In this document: piece by piece, positions 1-8,197 of the stretch
Position numbering within the stretch: the stretch's first letter is position 1
How the letters are laid out: each line of letters begins with the position of its first letter
DNA from: Ramicandelaber brevisporus
Taxonomy: Eukaryota > Kickxellomycota > Ramicandelaberales > Ramicandelaberaceae
Length of the DNA: 18,285 nt
Reading direction: 5' to 3'
Assembly (NCBI GenBank): GCA_025201865.1
Contig: MU603095.1
Coordinates: forward strand, 1 to 18,285
Program-made: the position numbers and the translations under genes
The notes under the pieces: model-generated
Database searches by the model: none
Seen by the model: only the letters and a program-made list of their open reading frames with translations
What the model was told of the DNA's origin: nothing

Positions 1-38
1 GGCATCCAAGCGCCGAAGTGGTTCTCTGACTGGACTAT

Positions 39-44
39 CACGTG
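39..44. promoter_or_regulatory. CACGTG E-box-like palindrome upstream of the TB2-family gene
   Basis: A perfect CACGTG hexamer lies 51 bases before the chosen ATG at 96. In fungi this is the core site of bHLH factors of the Cbf1/Pho4 type. A six-base match alone is weak evidence, and only 95 bases of upstream sequence are visible, so binding is inferred from the hexamer only. Confidence 0.25.
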
Positions 45-95
45 TGTCCACACATCCGTCCAACAACACTCTTCCAAATCTTTACATACAACTCC

Positions 96-1496
96 ATGTC
101 CAGCGCTTTGCCCACGACTGGCACCTCTGCTGCCGCCGCCGCAGGAATACGTCTCACGCACGCTACTGCAGCTACTGCCAGCCACGATCAACAAACCCGC
201 ACCGTCAACACAGACAATCGGCAGCGTCGAAGACCTCAATCCCAACTTCAACATGTTCGACATGACAACACCAACAACTCGCTCGTGGTCGACCGGCATC
301 GCCTCGTAAAACTCGTTGGCTTGCGGACTCCCGCGGTCAGTGATCCGTGCTATCCATTCACGTCAACTCTGTCCAGCTCGCTGTTTCGAGTGGAGCGAAT
401 GCTTCCTTCGCACTTGCAGCCGCTTGCTCGACGTTTTTTATCACCGCTGCTGTTTGCAGTGGCCAATGTCGAACATCTGCTGAACCAAACAAAAGTGTAT
501 CCATTGCTGGTTAGACTGGGCATTCCATCCCCGCTGCTGTTTGCACCACTAACGGGCTACAGTGTCATGCTTCTGCGGAGATTATACGGAAGTGCAGCCG
601 AACATGTTGTCAATGCTGTTGCTATTCTGTATCCCGTCATATGTACATTGAAAACGATTGAGAATAGCAGTTCTGATGCTATTACGGCAGCCGCAGCAGT
701 GGCAGCTGCTCAACAGCAACATCAGAGACTGTTATCACAGCATCAACAACTTCTTCAAGACAAAGCTGCAGCAAGTGAGCCATCGACGGCCGAACTGCTA
801 CTTGCTGAAAGTAGTCTGTCAGCAGCATCTACACCAGTCCTTGATAGTACGCATGACTATGAACAGCCAGACGGTGTAATTGCGTCCATTCCAAGCAATG
901 TTCTGCGCGAGTTGGCAGCCCATGTCGATGCAGCCGACATTCTTCCTATCTCAGCACGCCAATCATCATCTTCAAACCCTGATGCAAGCGACAGCGAAGA
1001 GACTGTAGCCTCACCAAGCGATGGCGACTACGCCATTCACGAACAGGATGACTCTCTGGTGGGTTTAAGCGAGCAGACAGTGTATGTCCCACGCGAGGCA
1101 GCTGCATCAGAATCATCTCAGAAGAAATGGCTCTCATATTGGGTATTTTATGCGCTAGTCAAGTCTATTGAGTCAACAAAATATGGCGAGTTTATCCAGC
1201 GCAAGATTCCATACTTCAATTTGATCAAAATGGGATTCTTTTTGTGGGCTCAACACAAGTCTCTAAACGGTGCCACTCTTCTATACGATTACATGCTGTC
1301 TCCGTTTGTGCCTCCGCCAAGAGTCACCATCTCGACAGTGCCTAAATCAGCATCAAACCTTGCCGGATTACACGGCTACTCAAACAGTGCAGCATATCAA
1401 ATGCGCAGTAACAGTGCATCTCCACGTAGTCCACAGTCTCCACCACCAACTCTATCCAGTGATGATTCAGCTGCACTCGCTTGGCAAACTGATTAG
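96..1496 (+). CDS. TB2/DP1/HVA22 (Yop1/REEP-like) ER membrane-shaping protein with a large internal insertion
   Basis: Proteins of this family form hairpins in the ER membrane and stabilise tubular, curved ER. The predicted protein has 466 residues, against about 180 for yeast Yop1. The first half of the domain lies near residues 130-189: hydrophobic stretches, then YP at 179-180 and a KTIE motif ending at E189. The second half runs from W345 to F404, with WLSYW (345-349), IPYFNLIKMGFFLW (371-384) and SLNGATLLYDY (389-399), all typical of the family. Between E189 and W345 sit about 155 residues rich in Ala, Gln, Ser and Asp, where the family normally has a loop of roughly ten. The N-terminal 100 residues and the tail after 405 are also low complexity. 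ATG 96 is the first in-frame ATG after a TGA at 27-29. ATG 399 (M102), just before the conserved part, is an alternative start. It converges with the next gene. Confidence 0.8.
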   Translation: MSSALPTTGTSAAAAAGIRLTHATAATASHDQQTRTVNTDNRQRRRPQSQLQHVRHDNTNNSLVVDRHRLVKLVGLRTPAVSDPCYPFTSTLSSSLFRVERMLPSHLQPLARRFLSPLLFAVANVEHLLNQTKVYPLLVRLGIPSPLLFAPLTGYSVMLLRRLYGSAAEHVVNAVAILYPVICTLKTIENSSSDAITAAAAVAAAQQQHQRLLSQHQQLLQDKAAASEPSTAELLLAESSLSAASTPVLDSTHDYEQPDGVIASIPSNVLRELAAHVDAADILPISARQSSSSNPDASDSEETVASPSDGDYAIHEQDDSLVGLSEQTVYVPREAAASESSQKKWLSYWVFYALVKSIESTKYGEFIQRKIPYFNLIKMGFFLWAQHKSLNGATLLYDYMLSPFVPPPRVTISTVPKSASNLAGLHGYSNSAAYQMRSNSASPRSPQSPPPTLSSDDSAALAWQTD

Positions 1497-1736
1497 ATCA
1501 TTCTTACACGCTCTCTTTACTCTTCAATAATCACCTTTTACCTCTCTTTTCTTTTTCTTCCATTCTTTCTTGTATCAAATTTGCTATATTATCCTTTCTC
1601 TCTCTCTCTCTCTCTCCCCTTTCACTTTTAGTTGGGTTTCAAATACTTGTTCTTGCTAGTTACAAATTAAGTTATTTAAAAGGAACGAATGATTAGTTTA
1701 AGTTAAGTTAAGTAAAACAACTTGAGATATGCTAAG
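1497..1736. other. Convergent intergenic region, TB2-family gene and SPC24
   Basis: These 240 bases hold the 3' ends of two converging genes. The left part is pyrimidine-rich on the + strand, with AATAAT at about 1526 as a weak poly(A)-signal candidate for the left gene. The right part is AT-rich with repeated TTAAG pentamers (about 1696-1712 and 1733-1740). No further gene is visible. Confidence 0.6.
1597..1616. repeat. TC dinucleotide microsatellite (10 units)
   Basis: A pure TC run of ten units lies in the 3' flank of the TB2-family gene. Similar CT tracts recur through the noncoding parts of this window. It has no visible specific function. Confidence 0.9.
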
Positions 1737-2606
1737 TTAAGTGATGATATTCCAAAGTCTTTCTGAGTAAAATGATGCCGAATACTTGTCATTAAACTGG
1801 ATCAAATGAACTTCATTGCGCGGTGGAGGTGAAGTGACTCTTGCCTTTGTGAATGTTCCAGTGTCATCAGCCACCATTTCAACCCCCAAGTTGCGATAAA
1901 TCTCCAGCTTTAGGCTAGTTTCATCTGATGGGAAGTCATTCAGTTCCATTGTTGCAATACCTGTTGTGACATTGTCGTCCATACTATTATTGTTGCCATT
2001 GTTACTGTTATTGGCATTGTTGTTGCTGGCGCTGCCAGATGAGCCGAGTTCTGAACGCAGTCGACTAATTTCGCTTTGGAGATTGCCAATCTCCAGTTCA
2101 AGTTCACTCACTTGTCCAGCGAGTCGATACTTTTCTCGATCGAGCTCAATCATCCTCTGATCATGCGTCAATGCAACAAGTGACCTGTCTCCGTCTCCAT
2201 CCTCACTGCCATTTGCATCACCATCAAATCCTTTGCCTCCTCCCAATCCACTGCCTTTTCTCATTAATACTGACTTTCGTCCCTTCTGTCCTGTTGCTGC
2301 TGCTGCTGTCAATCTGTTCGATAGCCCTCTGCCCATCAATGGCTTTGGTGCAGTGGCCTTTCTAAATGATGCATCAGCTTCTAACCTCATGGCCTCAACA
2401 TTCTGAGCGAGCGCCTGCAATGCAGCTTGACTGTCGCGGACAAGGCTATGGCGCAGGACGTCACTTCGACTGTCGCAATCTCTGGCGGCATTAATGGTGC
2501 CAACTTCAATACCTGTTGCGAGCTCCTCAGCCATAAGCTGACTGGAGTCGATCGCCAAAGACAGGTTGGAGTCGATCGCCGAAGACAGGCTGGAGTCGTT
2601 GGTCAT
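1737..2606 (-). CDS. SPC24: Spc24-like subunit of the NDC80 kinetochore complex
   Basis: Spc24 pairs with Spc25 and anchors the NDC80 complex to the inner kinetochore, coupling centromeres to spindle microtubules. The predicted protein has 289 residues (typical Spc24 about 200). Residues 48-83 look helical. Residues 150-188 form a clear heptad-rich coiled coil. Residues 195-208 are Asn-rich. Residues 230-289 resemble the small globular Spc24 head, especially LKLEIYRNLGVE (232-243), the segment I recognise from fungal Spc24, followed by a strand ending near FNDKYSASFY (271-280). The N-terminus contains an in-frame 8-residue tandem repeat. The start is supported by an in-frame TAG two codons upstream. 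The gene lies 229 bases downstream of the metacaspase gene on the same strand. The family call rests mainly on the C-terminal motif; another coiled-coil protein with an RWD-like head is the main alternative. Confidence 0.72.
   Translation of the reverse strand: MTNDSSLSSAIDSNLSLAIDSSQLMAEELATGIEVGTINAARDCDSRSDVLRHSLVRDSQAALQALAQNVEAMRLEADASFRKATAPKPLMGRGLSNRLTAAAATGQKGRKSVLMRKGSGLGGGKGFDGDANGSEDGDGDRSLVALTHDQRMIELDREKYRLAGQVSELELEIGNLQSEISRLRSELGSSGSASNNNANNSNNGNNNSMDDNVTTGIATMELNDFPSDETSLKLEIYRNLGVEMVADDTGTFTKARVTSPPPRNEVHLIQFNDKYSASFYSERLWNIIT
2542..2603. repeat. 24-bp tandem repeat at the 5' end of the SPC24 coding region
   Basis: Two 24-bp units (2542-2565 and 2566-2589) differ at two positions, and a partial third copy runs to about 2603. 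Each full unit contains the palindrome CGATCG. The unit length is a multiple of three, so copy changes would add or remove eight residues (consensus close to LSxAIDSx) without breaking the frame. Confidence 0.9.
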
Positions 2607-2835
2607 TTGCTAGCTTTCCTTTGGCTGGGAAGGGAAGAGAAGGTGTGCGCTATTGTTTGTTTTCTTCTTCTGAATACTGTGTTTGGTATTCCGAGAGAGA
2701 TAGTGTGAGCGAAGCTATTCGTTCAAACAGTAAAAGTTTAAAAAAAAAAAAAGTAAATAAACAAACAAAGGGGCAAACTGATAGAGACAGAGAGAGAGAG
2801 AGAAATAGAGATAGAGAGAGAAATAGAGACAAAGT
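2607..2835 (-). promoter_or_regulatory. SPC24 upstream region and metacaspase 3' flank, with a GA/CT tract
   Basis: The 229-base gap between two minus-strand genes contains an A run (about 2740-2751) and a purine-rich tract at about 2781-2830 made of GAGA and AATAGAGA units. On the transcribed (minus) strand this is a CT-rich tract upstream of SPC24. That matches the pyrimidine-rich leaders of the forkhead gene and of the fumarase internal start. A promoter role is inferred from position and composition. Confidence 0.5.
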
Positions 2836-3846
2836 TTAAAACTGCAATGGCTGAGTGAGGTCAAATTTGCGTGACGTTGACATTTGTGGTGTTTGCTTGA
2901 AGTCCGAAGTGTACAGCTCACTGCGCAGCTTGCGCATCATCTCAATGTAGCTCACGTTTCCTTTAGTCTCCACCACAATTCTCGCAAATGCTCTCGTCAA
3001 GGCTCCGGCTGGATACTCGTTTGTGCTGTAATCCACCTGCGAAAGTTCATCATCCTGGCATCCCGAAAACTGAATGACATCCGAGTACTTGTGTCCTTTA
3101 AACTGCAACCCGCTGTCCACAAACTTGACACTTTCGTCACTGCCATTCAGCTTCTCGGCTTGGACCTTAAGCTTCTTGTACTTGCCAGTAACATGATATG
3201 TGATTGGCAAATCACACACTGTACCGCTGCGGCACGAATCGAACAATGCAGTCAGTCGGACTCCACGCGGCAGCTCTTGCACAAGAATCTCATTGAGAGT
3301 ATCATCGACAATCACTCCGTTTTCGTCAGTATCCGCTGGGCATATGGTCTGGTCCTGGCCAGAGTCATCGTCGCCGTCTTGGTCAGTGATGCTGCCGCCG
3401 TGGCCCGAAAAGGTCACTGTAATTGAATCATGAGCCTTCGACTCTGCAACAACTCTGCACAGAGTCTTGATGATGTTATCGCCACTTGGATAAGTTGGGT
3501 CGTCTTTGGATGTGCCAACATCGCGCATGCAAATGATGTCGTCTTCCTTATAGCCATAATACTCCATGAGCATCGCCTTCATGATATCAACATCTGTGTC
3601 GCAGCCAGTAAGTTGGCCACAGCTGGAGTTGATGTAGTTGCAACCAATCAAAACGGCGCGCTTACGACCACCGCTGTTGACAGCAGCTTTGTCGTCAAGA
3701 GCAGAAGCAGAGGCTGCTTCAGAGGACTCGGCCGCCTCTGCTGCTGCTGCGGTAGATGCCGGCTTTGTTTGGTTGGCTGGGTCTTTGGCAGCCAAGCTGC
3801 TAATCTTGACCTTGGTGCGAGCGGACGCAAGTCTTGGGCGAGCCAT
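2836..3846 (-). CDS. MCA1: Type I metacaspase (caspase-like cysteine protease)
   Basis: Metacaspases are Ca2+-dependent clan CD cysteine proteases that cleave after Arg or Lys. In fungi they act in stress responses, protein quality control and regulated cell death. The 336-residue protein starts with about 60 Ala/Ser-rich residues in place of the Gln/Pro-rich prodomain common in fungi. The catalytic fold follows: RKRAVLIGCNY (61-71), SGHGG with catalytic His149, and ALFDSCRSGT with catalytic Cys205. The acidic stretch DQDGDDDSGQDQ and the CPAD motif (169-172) correspond to the usual region before the second half. FSGCQDDE (260-267) and AGALTRAF (280-287) are conserved p10-side motifs. The residue after the catalytic Cys is Arg where His is usual. 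I chose ATG 3846 because it has A at -3 and begins a plausible short prodomain. The frame stays open to an ATG at 4047, but that extension looks noncoding. Confidence 0.93.
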   Translation of the reverse strand: MARPRLASARTKVKISSLAAKDPANQTKPASTAAAAEAAESSEAASASALDDKAAVNSGGRKRAVLIGCNYINSSCGQLTGCDTDVDIMKAMLMEYYGYKEDDIICMRDVGTSKDDPTYPSGDNIIKTLCRVVAESKAHDSITVTFSGHGGSITDQDGDDDSGQDQTICPADTDENGVIVDDTLNEILVQELPRGVRLTALFDSCRSGTVCDLPITYHVTGKYKKLKVQAEKLNGSDESVKFVDSGLQFKGHKYSDVIQFSGCQDDELSQVDYSTNEYPAGALTRAFARIVVETKGNVSYIEMMRKLRSELYTSDFKQTPQMSTSRKFDLTQPLQF

Positions 3847-4250
3847 AGTGAGTAATTGTGTAGGTATGTGCTTGTCGGCGTGCGTGCGTGTATGTACTGT
3901 ACTGTGCTGGCAACGTGGTTCGAGCGAGTGCTTGTTGAAGAGATGAAGAAGCAAGAGATTCCAGGGTCTTTGTATCCCTTCCGGCGAGCGAACCAGACAA
4001 ACAAGCCTCCCAGTCTGAATAGGCGAAACCCCGACTGAATAGCTCATTCATTCACTCGCTTGCTCTGTTACACCTACAAAAAAAAAAGAAAAAAGAGGCT
4101 TGATGTCTGGTACCACTCGAACTCACACTAGAATAGCGGTGCATCTATTCTGCTTTCGGTAAATGCATTCATTCATTCAGTACAAGACTTCCCCTCAGTT
4201 AAAATGAGATACTTTTAAAACGAGATATAATGATGCAAAAATGCGAAAGG
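3847..4250. other. Metacaspase upstream region
   Basis: This stretch should hold the promoter and 5' leader of the minus-strand metacaspase gene. It shows an A-rich run at about 4076-4095, repeated CATT units at about 4164-4175, and a short hairpin at 4130-4151. The in-frame extension from 3847 to 4047 lacks any recognisable domain, so I treat it as leader. I found no convincing tRNA or additional gene. Confidence 0.5.
4130..4151. repeat. Short perfect inverted repeat (7-bp arms, 8-base loop)
   Basis: AGAATAG at 4130-4136 pairs with CTATTCT at 4145-4151 across the loop CGGTGCAT. It lies about 290 bases upstream of the metacaspase ATG, so it could be a protein-binding site or chance. The loop length and lack of companion arms argue against a tRNA. 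Confidence 0.5.
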
Positions 4251-4839
4251 AGGTATGTCTAACTTTGAAACAGACTCCGTAATGAAGATGGAAATGAAAA
4301 TGAAAAAATTAGAGGAGATTAATGAAAACTGGCAGAATCTCCCTCACTCTCCCTCCACTCTCTCCACTCTCCCTTATTGGTTACACTGGCACAGAAAGAG
4401 AGATGGTGATAAACCGAAGGTCATTTTGCTTCTGTCTGTAATGTCTGAACACAGCGCTTTAAAGCAAAGCAGAGTCACCGCTATAACCACACCTTTCCCG
4501 TGCTCACAATCATTATTATTGTTCGAACTTAATCTTTTGTCTTTTTCTTTGACTTTCACTATAATCTCTCTCTCTCCCTCTCTCTCTCGTTAACAGCTTG
4601 AGCCCTTCATTCAAACTAGATTGTAAGTTCCAAACAAAAGCAATTTTGGCACCACCACTTCCTCTATTTGGCTGTTGCCATTCTTAATATACACATTCAA
4701 CTTTTGTCATCGTCACTATTGTTTGCCACATATTGTCTCCCTCCTCCTCTTCCCACCAAACGTATACGACACCATCTTTGGTCGATCACTCCTCATCTAG
4801 CAAATTTTTTTTCCCTGAGGTGCCACATTACCCCAGCAA

Positions 4840-4845
4840 TATAAA
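4840..4845 (+). promoter_or_regulatory. TATAAA element, possible TATA box
   Basis: TATAAA occurs near the left edge of the long pyrimidine-rich run, facing the forkhead gene. If used, transcription would begin about 30 bases downstream and give a leader of over 3 kb before splicing. A hexamer in AT-containing intergenic DNA is expected by chance, so support is weak. Confidence 0.2.
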
Positions 4846-6069
4846 TTGCACATTCATTGTTGGTAAGAGTTGGCGCCATCGAATTCTCCCTTATCTGGTA
4901 TATTGATGGTAGGTCAGCTCTCCATCCATCCCTCCTCTCTCTCTCCCTTCCCCCATCAATTTGTTATATCTCAAATAACAGTAGACGCAGCAACAACAAT
5001 AACAACAATAAAAACGTGGTTCCAAGTGAAACAGAGCGACGTTCAGAGTCGCCATTTCTCACTGTTCACTTTTCATTCTTTTTTTTTGTTCGTTTCTCAT
5101 CTAACAACACTGACTTCCTTCAGTAAGTTATTTTCTTGCATTAAGCTGATCAGTCAACAACTACCGATTCTGGTAAGTCCACAGCACGTCTTTCCCCCTC
5201 TCAGCCACTCCTTTACTGTCACTCAAGGTTGTTAATCCCGCGTGCAGAGTCCAGTCCCATGCGTCTGCACTCTGCTCCTTGAACACCTTCTCCTGGATTG
5301 GTTTCGACACGTTTTTTTCCTTCAATTTTGGTACACAACACGCGCTTCTACTGCTTTTTCATTTGTGACTCTCCTTGAGCGCATGTCCCCAAAACTTACA
5401 ACTTGCTTGCTTGCTTGTTTCTTCTTTTGTTCTTCCTTCTCTCCCTCCCCAGAATGCAATATACTGACAGCAAACTTTTCATCGCACACATATTTTCTCA
5501 CACACACACTCTCTCCATATATCTCGATCTATATTGCAGCGTTTATTTCCATTTGATCACTCTAGCAAATACGATCTCAATTGATTGCACTAGTACTCTA
5601 GCTCCTTCTCGATACCAGAGGAGTTAAATGTATGTATATTGCCACTTTCACTCGCTCATCAAATAAATCTCCTTGCCTATCTCTCTCTCTCTATATTCCG
5701 ATAGAGCAAACAGATACATAAAAGAGACTTGTTTGAGTCCGCTCGTTGTTTGTTTTCTTCTCTTGCGCTGTCACGTCCATTCTATCTTTACGAAATAACA
5801 AACAGCAGTATTCCTTCTCCCTATCACACATCCTCGCTCTCTCTCTCTCTCTTTCCATCTCCGTCGCAGTCATTGCAAAGTGTGCATATCCAACGCTGTG
5901 ACTACTCATTCCTTTCAACACACATAATCCTTCCACCTGGGCATCGTCCCTAAACAAAAAGACAAACTCCTAAAGAAGAAGAAGAACAAGAAAACCACGC
6001 AACGTCACCAGCACTCTTCCTCTTTGTTTGCCAGCTTCTCTCTCTTTCTCTTGTGTTTACTGCGCAATT

Positions 6070-6087
6070 AGTGACGACATAGTCACT
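6070..6087. repeat. Short inverted repeat AGTGAC-N6-GTCACT
   Basis: Perfect 6-bp arms are separated by GACATA. It contains TGACG and GTCAC half-sites of the kind bound by bZIP factors, in the upstream region of the forkhead gene. Function is unknown and the match could be chance. Confidence 0.35.
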
Positions 6088-8071
6088 CTTTGTCGAAAAG
6101 GAAATTTCTTTCCCTTTTATTTTTTTTGACACTTTACTTTGGTTTTTCTTCTTTGTGTCTTTGCTGGTCACTTTCTATTGCTTTTTGTTTTTCGTTTTTG
6201 TTTTTTACTGTTTTTGCCTTTGCTGTGTCTGCCTCTGGGGAGTGTGCGTTTCTTTGACTCATAAAGTTCTCTTTTTGTTGCGTGTGCAACATTATTTGGT
6301 TTCTTTTGTCGCGAAACCTCCCAAATAACACTCTGCCAGAAAAAACAACCAGCAACAGTAGTGGATACGTGCATACTGACACCTTTTTTGGCTATAGCAA
6401 ATACCAACTATACTAACTTTTCTTCTATCATTGTATTTTTGTACTTTGTAGAATTCTGGCAGTTAAAGAAGGTGTGTTTTGTTATTCGCAAGAATCTGCA
6501 TAGGTCACTGTTATTCAATCTGATCATTCCAAGAGTGCACAGTTGCACCTAATTCAAGTTTTACTGACACTTTTTACGCTTTGCTCTATTACACTCTGTT
6601 CCTTGATTCTATGCCTTGTGTTATTTCTGACAATCTCTCGCCTTCCTCCCTTTTTGCCTTGTATCATTCCCTGACCTCTTACTCTAACACCAAATTTGCA
6701 CTAACCCTTGCCTTTGCACGACGTTACTTTCCGCTCATCCTTCTCATTCTCTCTGGCTTCACTATCTACACTTGCATACAAAGCGCACTAACCCATTTCA
6801 TTGTCCACTCATCCATTTTCCATCTGTGTTTTTTCTTTGGTTACTATTCCTCTCAATTACATCCCCGATCCATTCTCCCACTCCACAATCCACATATACA
6901 TACACACACTCTCTCATTCAATTTCTCACACACACACTCACTCACACATACGTACACGGATAGTATTGCTTATTCTTCTGGCAGTCACTTTTATTGTGCA
7001 TACAATTTAACGTTGTCAACTGCTTTCTTCCTCTTTCAATCCATCTCTCCACCCTCTCCCGATCCTTCTGTTCACCATTTCACTTTGATCAGGCTCTTCG
7101 CCACACACATACAAACTCTTGTTGCCTCTCTTCTTTTTTCTCCATAAAGACGTATTATTCTTTTGACGATATACTCTTTCTGGCAGCTTGCTCCTTACAT
7201 CCGGAACTACCTTTTCTGCTCTTTGGGAAATATAACAGACACCTACAGACACGACAGCAACCTTGGCATCATACCTCTCACTTACCTTTTCTTTACTCCA
7301 CTCACACACTCACACACTTACACGCTAACTCAAATCCACAACTTTGGAAGAAGAAGAAGAGCACAAACGAGCAAACCTCACGCTCTTCCACTCTTCACGC
7401 TCTTCACGCTCCTCCACTCACACCTCCATACCTCCACATCTACCCACTCGTTCTCGTTGTGTACACACAGACATACGCTGCAACCCTGCACTCTCTTGTG
7501 TCGTATACACTCTTGAACGCTCAAGCACAGTTTCCCATCTTTGCACAAACACACTGGTCCTCCCTTCTCGCTCTCAGAGGTGCTTCGCGTGTACACATCA
7601 CTCCTCGATTTTGTGCAATTCTTCAACGCTGTTTGTGTCGTTAATTTGACGCTCACTCCTTGATATCGTTTCTTTCTTTCTTTTATTTTTTTTACATTCC
7701 TGTGCTTGTATATTCGGCTGCAAGGGGGTAATTCAATCCATCATCATCATTCTGCAGCTCAGAATTTACACTTCTCCTAACAAACTCTGACATCGTCAGC
7801 ACTTTCGATCAAACTGCTTTGTTTGCTTGTTTCCTTCCAGTTTTTCTCTTATTCTTCCTCTTCCTCTTTTTATTCATCCTCCACCGCTACAACACGCATA
7901 CTCGCAAACACTTTGTACTGTATTGTGTAGTACTATACTGTGCTGTATTACCTATTGCTCCCTGTTGCCTCCTCCAACCTTTATTTTGTTGCACTGTACT
8001 GCTTCGTATCTCGATTGATTGTCTATCAACTTGCCTGTGCAGTTCACTACAAGTGGCAACATCATAACTCA

Positions 8072-8131
8072 ATACGCACACACATACGCACACATACGCA
8101 CACACATACACTTACACATACACATACACAC
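8072..8131. repeat. Alternating purine-pyrimidine CA/CG/TA repeat, Z-DNA-prone
   Basis: From 8072 to 8111 every base alternates purine and pyrimidine, built from ACACAT and ACGC units. After one break at TT, the alternation resumes from 8113 to 8131. Such sequence is a known candidate for left-handed Z-DNA under negative supercoiling. It ends 66 bases before the forkhead ATG. Confidence 0.8.
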
Positions 8132-8197
8132 TATCACAAGTAGACGTACTCACACGCACGCTCGTTTTCCCTTGTTCACTCTTTTCATTTCATTTCT

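Larger units (their letters stand above)
4251..8197 (+). other. Pyrimidine-rich gene-free region, probable promoter and long 5' leader of the forkhead gene
   Basis: Almost 4 kb has no ORF with a recognisable domain, and the longest open frames here start at TTG. From about 4500 onward the + strand is strongly C+T-rich. I counted 10 purines in 7021-7080 and 13 in 6601-6660. It is filled with CT and CA short repeats (for example about 6895-6955 and 7300-7325). GTAAGT donor-like sites occur at 5123-5128 and 5173-5178, and a TATAAA at 4840-4845. A long, possibly spliced 5' leader plus promoter of the forkhead gene is the simplest reading. A noncoding RNA or a small spliced gene cannot be excluded. 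Confidence 0.5.

Noticed and set aside
1597-1616. CT repeat as a specific regulatory element
   Set aside because: It lies between two 3' ends, and similar tracts are scattered through the noncoding DNA, so no specific role can be argued.
3847-4047. 67-residue N-terminal extension of the metacaspase
   Set aside because: It is in frame, but it has no prodomain features and reads like leader sequence with CA repeats. ATG 3846 has a better context.
4105-4160. Possible minus-strand tRNA (GTTCGAGT near a short hairpin)
   Set aside because: The T-loop-like string lacks a paired 5-bp stem, the hairpin loop has eight bases, and no acceptor or D arm can be formed.
4255-4593. Open frame of 112 codons beginning at an ATG
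   Set aside because: The start has a charged segment, but the rest becomes Ser/Leu-rich sequence from CT repeats. No family is recognisable and no coding bias is visible.
6581-7147. Plus-strand open frame of about 188 codons in the pyrimidine-rich region
   Set aside because: It opens with TTG, not ATG. It is rich in Ser, Leu, Phe, His and Thr as expected from CT/CA-rich noncoding DNA, and shows no domain.
6994-7644. Plus-strand open frame of about 216 codons overlapping the previous one
   Set aside because: It also starts at TTG, has composition dictated by CT/CA repeats, and shows no recognisable motif.
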